Assembly (NCBI RefSeq): GCF_030161375.1
Contig: NZ_BSSQ01000010.1
Location: 186,001-250,000 of the forward strand
Direction of reading: 5' to 3'
From: Paenibacillus glycanilyticus
GTDB lineage: Bacteria > Bacillota > Bacilli > Paenibacillales > Paenibacillaceae
Length of the DNA: 64,000 nt
Positions 60,511-64,000 of this stretch are shown here, piece by piece. The position numbers were made by a program, and so were the translations under genes. The notes below the pieces were generated by a model. That model was not told where the DNA came from, made no database searches, and worked only from the letters and a program-made list of their open reading frames with translations. Numbering within the stretch: position 1 is the stretch's first letter; the number at the start of each line of letters is the position of its first letter.

Positions 60511-61797
60511 TTACACCTCCATGATGAATAATTCTGGTTGACCCAGAAGTTGTTTAATGTAGTTCATAAAGTTTTGAGCCGTTGCGCCGTCGATGAGACG
60601 GTGGTCGAAGCTCAGCGACAGTGCCATTACAGGTGCTGCCACGATTTCGCCGTTGCGTACAACCGGTTTCTCGGAGATACGGCCAGTACCCAGAATCGCA
60701 ACTTCAGGGAAGTTGATTACCGGAGTAAAGAACATACCGCCAGCGGAACCGATGTTGGAAATTGTAATTGTGCTGCCTTTAAGCTCGGCAGCGGACAATT
60801 TGCCTTCGCGGCCTTTAACAGCCAGGTCACGGATTTTGTCGGCAACCATGAAAATATTTTTACGGTCAGCGTCTTCGATAACAGGAACGATCAGGCCGTT
60901 GTCCGTATCTGTCGCGATACCGATGTTGTAGAACTTCTTGTATACGATCTCTTGGCTAGCTTCATCCAGCGTAGCGTTCATGATCGGGAATTGACGGCAT
61001 GCTGCAACCAGCGCCTTCACGATGAATGGCAGGTAAGTCAGCTTGGAACCTTTTTTCTCTGCATAAGGTTTGTATTTCGCGCGCAGAGCAACCAGTTCAG
61101 TTACGTCAACTTCGTCCATGATTGTAACGTGAGGAGCCGTGTATACCGATTTAACCATCGCGTTAGCGATTGCTTTGCGGATACCTTTGAACGGTACGCG
61201 CTCTTCTGGACGGTAAGCATCCGTAGCCGCTGCCGGTTTAGCTGCTGGCGCTGCTTCTGCCGCTGCAGGAGCTGCCGCTTCAGTTGCTGGTGCTGCTGCC
61301 GCTGGAGCTGCACCGCCGCTTGTTACATCTTCGCGAGTAATGCGGCCGTTTTTGCCAGTGCCGGTTACCGTAGTCAGGTCAACGCCTTGCTCACGGGCAA
61401 ATTTACGAACGCTAGGCGTAGCCAGTACTTGGCCGCCAGTTGCTTTTGGTGCTTCAGCTGGAGCTGCAGGAGCTGCCGCTGGTGCCGCAGCAGGTGCTGC
61501 CGGAGCCGCTGCCGCTGGCGCTTCAGTTGCAGGAGTATCTTGCTCAGGAATATCGCCTTCCGCGTCAATGATCGCCACAACTTCGCCAACATGGCATACT
61601 TGGCCGTCCTTCATGCGTACTTCAAGTACAGTACCGTTAACCGGGCAAGGCACTTCTACAACAGCCTTATCGTTTTGTACTTCCATGATGATATCGTCAT
61701 CCGTTACTTTGTCGCCGGCTTTAATGTGCACTTTTACGATTTCGCCTTCGTGCAAGCCTTCGCCAAGCTCCGGAAATTTGTATTCAAATTTCGCCAC
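60511..61797 (-). CDS. pdhC: Dihydrolipoamide acetyltransferase (E2)
   Basis: A 428-residue E2 starting at GTG (61797) behind AAGGAGGATACTCAA. There is one lipoyl domain with the lipoylated lysine in QNDKAVVEV near residue 43, a first Ala/Pro-rich linker, the peripheral-subunit-binding domain [16 protein letters not shown], a second Ala/Pro linker, and the catalytic domain with [10 protein letters not shown]. It transfers acetyl groups to CoA and forms the core of the complex. The alanine-rich linkers produce low-complexity DNA near 61230-61530. Confidence 0.96.
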   Translation of the reverse strand: MAKFEYKFPELGEGLHEGEIVKVHIKAGDKVTDDDIIMEVQNDKAVVEVPCPVNGTVLEVRMKDGQVCHVGEVVAIIDAEGDIPEQDTPATEAPAAAAPAAPAAAPAAAPAAPAEAPKATGGQVLATPSVRKFAREQGVDLTTVTGTGKNGRITREDVTSGGAAPAAAAPATEAAAPAAAEAAPAAKPAAATDAYRPEERVPFKGIRKAIANAMVKSVYTAPHVTIMDEVDVTELVALRAKYKPYAEKKGSKLTYLPFIVKALVAACRQFPIMNATLDEASQEIVYKKFYNIGIATDTDNGLIVPVIEDADRKNIFMVADKIRDLAVKGREGKLSAAELKGSTITISNIGSAGGMFFTPVINFPEVAILGTGRISEKPVVRNGEIVAAPVMALSLSFDHRLIDGATAQNFMNYIKQLLGQPELFIMEV

Positions 61798-61898
61798 TTG
61801 AGTATCCTCCTTAAAAGAATTAACGCGTTCTTTGCGGTGATTCTTACTTCGCAAGCATGTGCTTGAACAATCACTACTTAAGCATGCGCATAATCAAT

Positions 61899-61936
61899 GC
61901 CGTCTAATGACGGCTTTGCCCGCTGTTAAGCGGGCA
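61899..61936 (-). other. Tandem hairpins between pdhB and pdhC
   Basis: GCCGTC-TAAT-GACGGC (61899-61914) and TGCCCGCT-GTTA-AGCGGGCA (61917-61936) sit side by side in the 168-base gap between E1-beta and E2. No long T-tract follows on the minus strand, so partial termination or RNA processing/stability is more likely than full termination. Confidence 0.6.
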
Positions 61937-61965
61937 ATGTATATCGAGCATCCGGGAAGGATGAA

Positions 61966-62943
61966 TTAGAAAGTCAGAACTTTATTAACCGCATCTACGA
62001 TACGAGCCGGTGTTGGCAGCCATGTATCTTCGATTTGCGCGAACGGATACACCGTATCCGGACCAGCAACGCGAAGTACTGGAGCTTCCAGGTGCAAGAT
62101 CGCTTTTTCGTTGATTTGGGCAATAACTTCTGCGGCTACGCCGGAAGTTTTTTGCGCTTCTTGAACAACGATTGCGCGGTTTGTTTTTTTGATCGAAGCA
62201 ACGATTGTGTCGATATCGAGCGGTACCAGGGAGCGAAGGTCGATAACCTCGGCTTTGATTCCGTTCTTCTCAAGCTCGTCCGCCGCTTTCACAGCTGTGT
62301 GAACCATCATGCCGTAAGCGATGATCGTCACGTCGGAACCTTCGCGAACAACGTTTGCTTTGCCGATCTCAACCGTGTACTCGCCTTCCGGCACTTCTGC
62401 GCGGAACGCACGGTACAGGTTAAGGTGTTCCATGAAGAATACAGGGTCATTGTCGCGGATTGCAGCGATCATCAGACCTTTTGCATCGTAAGGATTGGAT
62501 GGAATGACAACTTTGATACCAGGTGTTTGAACAGCCAGGCCTTCCAGGGAATCCGTGTGAAGCTCAGCTGCTTTAACGCCGCCGCCAAATGGCGTACGGA
62601 ATACGATTGGCGAGTTGTAGCGGCCGCCGGAACGGTAACGCATACGAGCTGCTTGGATGAACATTTGGTCCATCGCTTCATAAATGAAACCTACGAACTG
62701 AATTTCGGCAACCGGGCGGAAGCCTTGAATACCCATACCTACAGCCAGACCGCCGATTGCGGACTCGGCAAGAGGCGTATCGAATACGCGCTCCTCGCCG
62801 AATTCTTCTTGCAAACCTTCTGTTACGCGGAATACACCGCCGACTTTACCAACGTCCTCACCGAAGATAAGTACGTTCTCATCACGTTTAAGCTCCACAC
62901 GCATAGCGTCGCGGATTGCTTCCAACATATTCATTTGAGCCAT
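61966..62943 (-). CDS. pdhB: Pyruvate dehydrogenase E1 beta subunit
   Basis: A 325-residue E1-beta starting [18 protein letters not shown]. It has [33 protein letters not shown] and the C-terminal [15 protein letters not shown]. With E1-alpha it decarboxylates pyruvate using thiamine diphosphate. ATG at 62943 follows AAGGAGGATCTGACGATC; it lies 58 bases after pdhA. Confidence 0.97.
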   Translation of the reverse strand: MAQMNMLEAIRDAMRVELKRDENVLIFGEDVGKVGGVFRVTEGLQEEFGEERVFDTPLAESAIGGLAVGMGIQGFRPVAEIQFVGFIYEAMDQMFIQAARMRYRSGGRYNSPIVFRTPFGGGVKAAELHTDSLEGLAVQTPGIKVVIPSNPYDAKGLMIAAIRDNDPVFFMEHLNLYRAFRAEVPEGEYTVEIGKANVVREGSDVTIIAYGMMVHTAVKAADELEKNGIKAEVIDLRSLVPLDIDTIVASIKKTNRAIVVQEAQKTSGVAAEVIAQINEKAILHLEAPVLRVAGPDTVYPFAQIEDTWLPTPARIVDAVNKVLTF

Positions 62944-63001
62944 GATCGTCAGATCCTCCTTCATTTTTGCTCGTGCAAAATCCCATCGTCAGGCAAAAGT
63001 A

Positions 63002-64000
<999 letters not shown>

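Noticed and set aside
61230..61530. Low-complexity repeat in pdhC as a mobile or CRISPR-like repeat
   Set aside because: It encodes the normal Ala/Pro-rich interdomain linkers of E2; units are irregular.
60538..61866. 442-codon plus-strand frame opposite pdhC
   Set aside because: Antisense shadow; its CRSCRW-type stretches are the reverse reading of the Ala/Pro linkers of E2.

Overview
The window reads as chromosomal DNA of a low-to-mid GC, spore-forming Gram-positive bacterium. Paenibacillus or a close relative is the best guess. Reasons: strong AGGAGG-type ribosome binding sites, frequent TTG/GTG starts, S-layer-homology (SLH) surface proteins, YpdA-type bacillithiol disulfide reductases, a YdjO-like zinc protein, an XerS-like recombinase, LexA boxes of the Bacillus type, and a pdhABCD operon. 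This is inference from protein and motif resemblance, not from a database search. I saw no rRNA, tRNA, CRISPR array, prophage or insertion sequence.

Layout. 1-8 kb: an all-minus-strand run of small accessory genes (NADAR fragment, two antibiotic-kinase-fold phosphotransferases, two NUDIX hydrolases, two GNAT acetyltransferases, a VOC protein, two small P-loop kinases, small membrane/secreted proteins). Two of these look damaged or non-canonical: one kinase has an in-frame TGA and the other has no ordinary start codon. 8-13.5 kb: a zwf-tkt-tal pentose-phosphate operon with a divergent LysR regulator. 13.4-19.3 kb: GNAT, DinG-like helicase, YdjO-like, YceI-like, LysE-like exporter, GNAT and a YpdA-like flavoprotein. 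30-33.7 kb: phosphoesterase, rpiA, SleB-like hydrolase, xerS. 33.7-49.8 kb: two ABC exporters, a second YpdA-like gene (bdr), a MoxR-DUF58-DUF4129 operon, a deacetylase, a phosphotransferase, a MOSC protein, a permease, and an orphan ABC ATPase with a GNAT. 49.8-64 kb: a probable SOS-controlled small gene, HAD hydrolase, topB, gltD, folA-thyA, thioesterase and the pyruvate dehydrogenase operon, which runs off the right edge.

The most striking region is 19.3-30.04 kb. A clear cobalamin riboswitch with its own promoter and an intrinsic terminator precedes five tightly packed minus-strand genes. They encode an SLH-anchored alpha/alpha-toroid protein, a membrane-anchored DUF4430 protein, an ECF transporter T component, a single polypeptide fusing two ECF ATPases to an S component, and a 1476-residue SLH protein with two toroid regions plus DUF4430. 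Animal intrinsic factor and transcobalamin consist of an alpha/alpha-barrel domain and a beta domain related to DUF4430. I therefore infer a B12-repressed, cell-surface corrinoid-capture system in which intrinsic-factor-like proteins hand cobalamin to an ECF importer. One version is split over two polypeptides with different anchors and one is a large fusion.

Several other genes share a redox theme: oxidative pentose phosphate enzymes (NADPH supply), two bacillithiol-reductase-type flavoproteins and the NADPH-dependent GltD. That link is only a suggestion.
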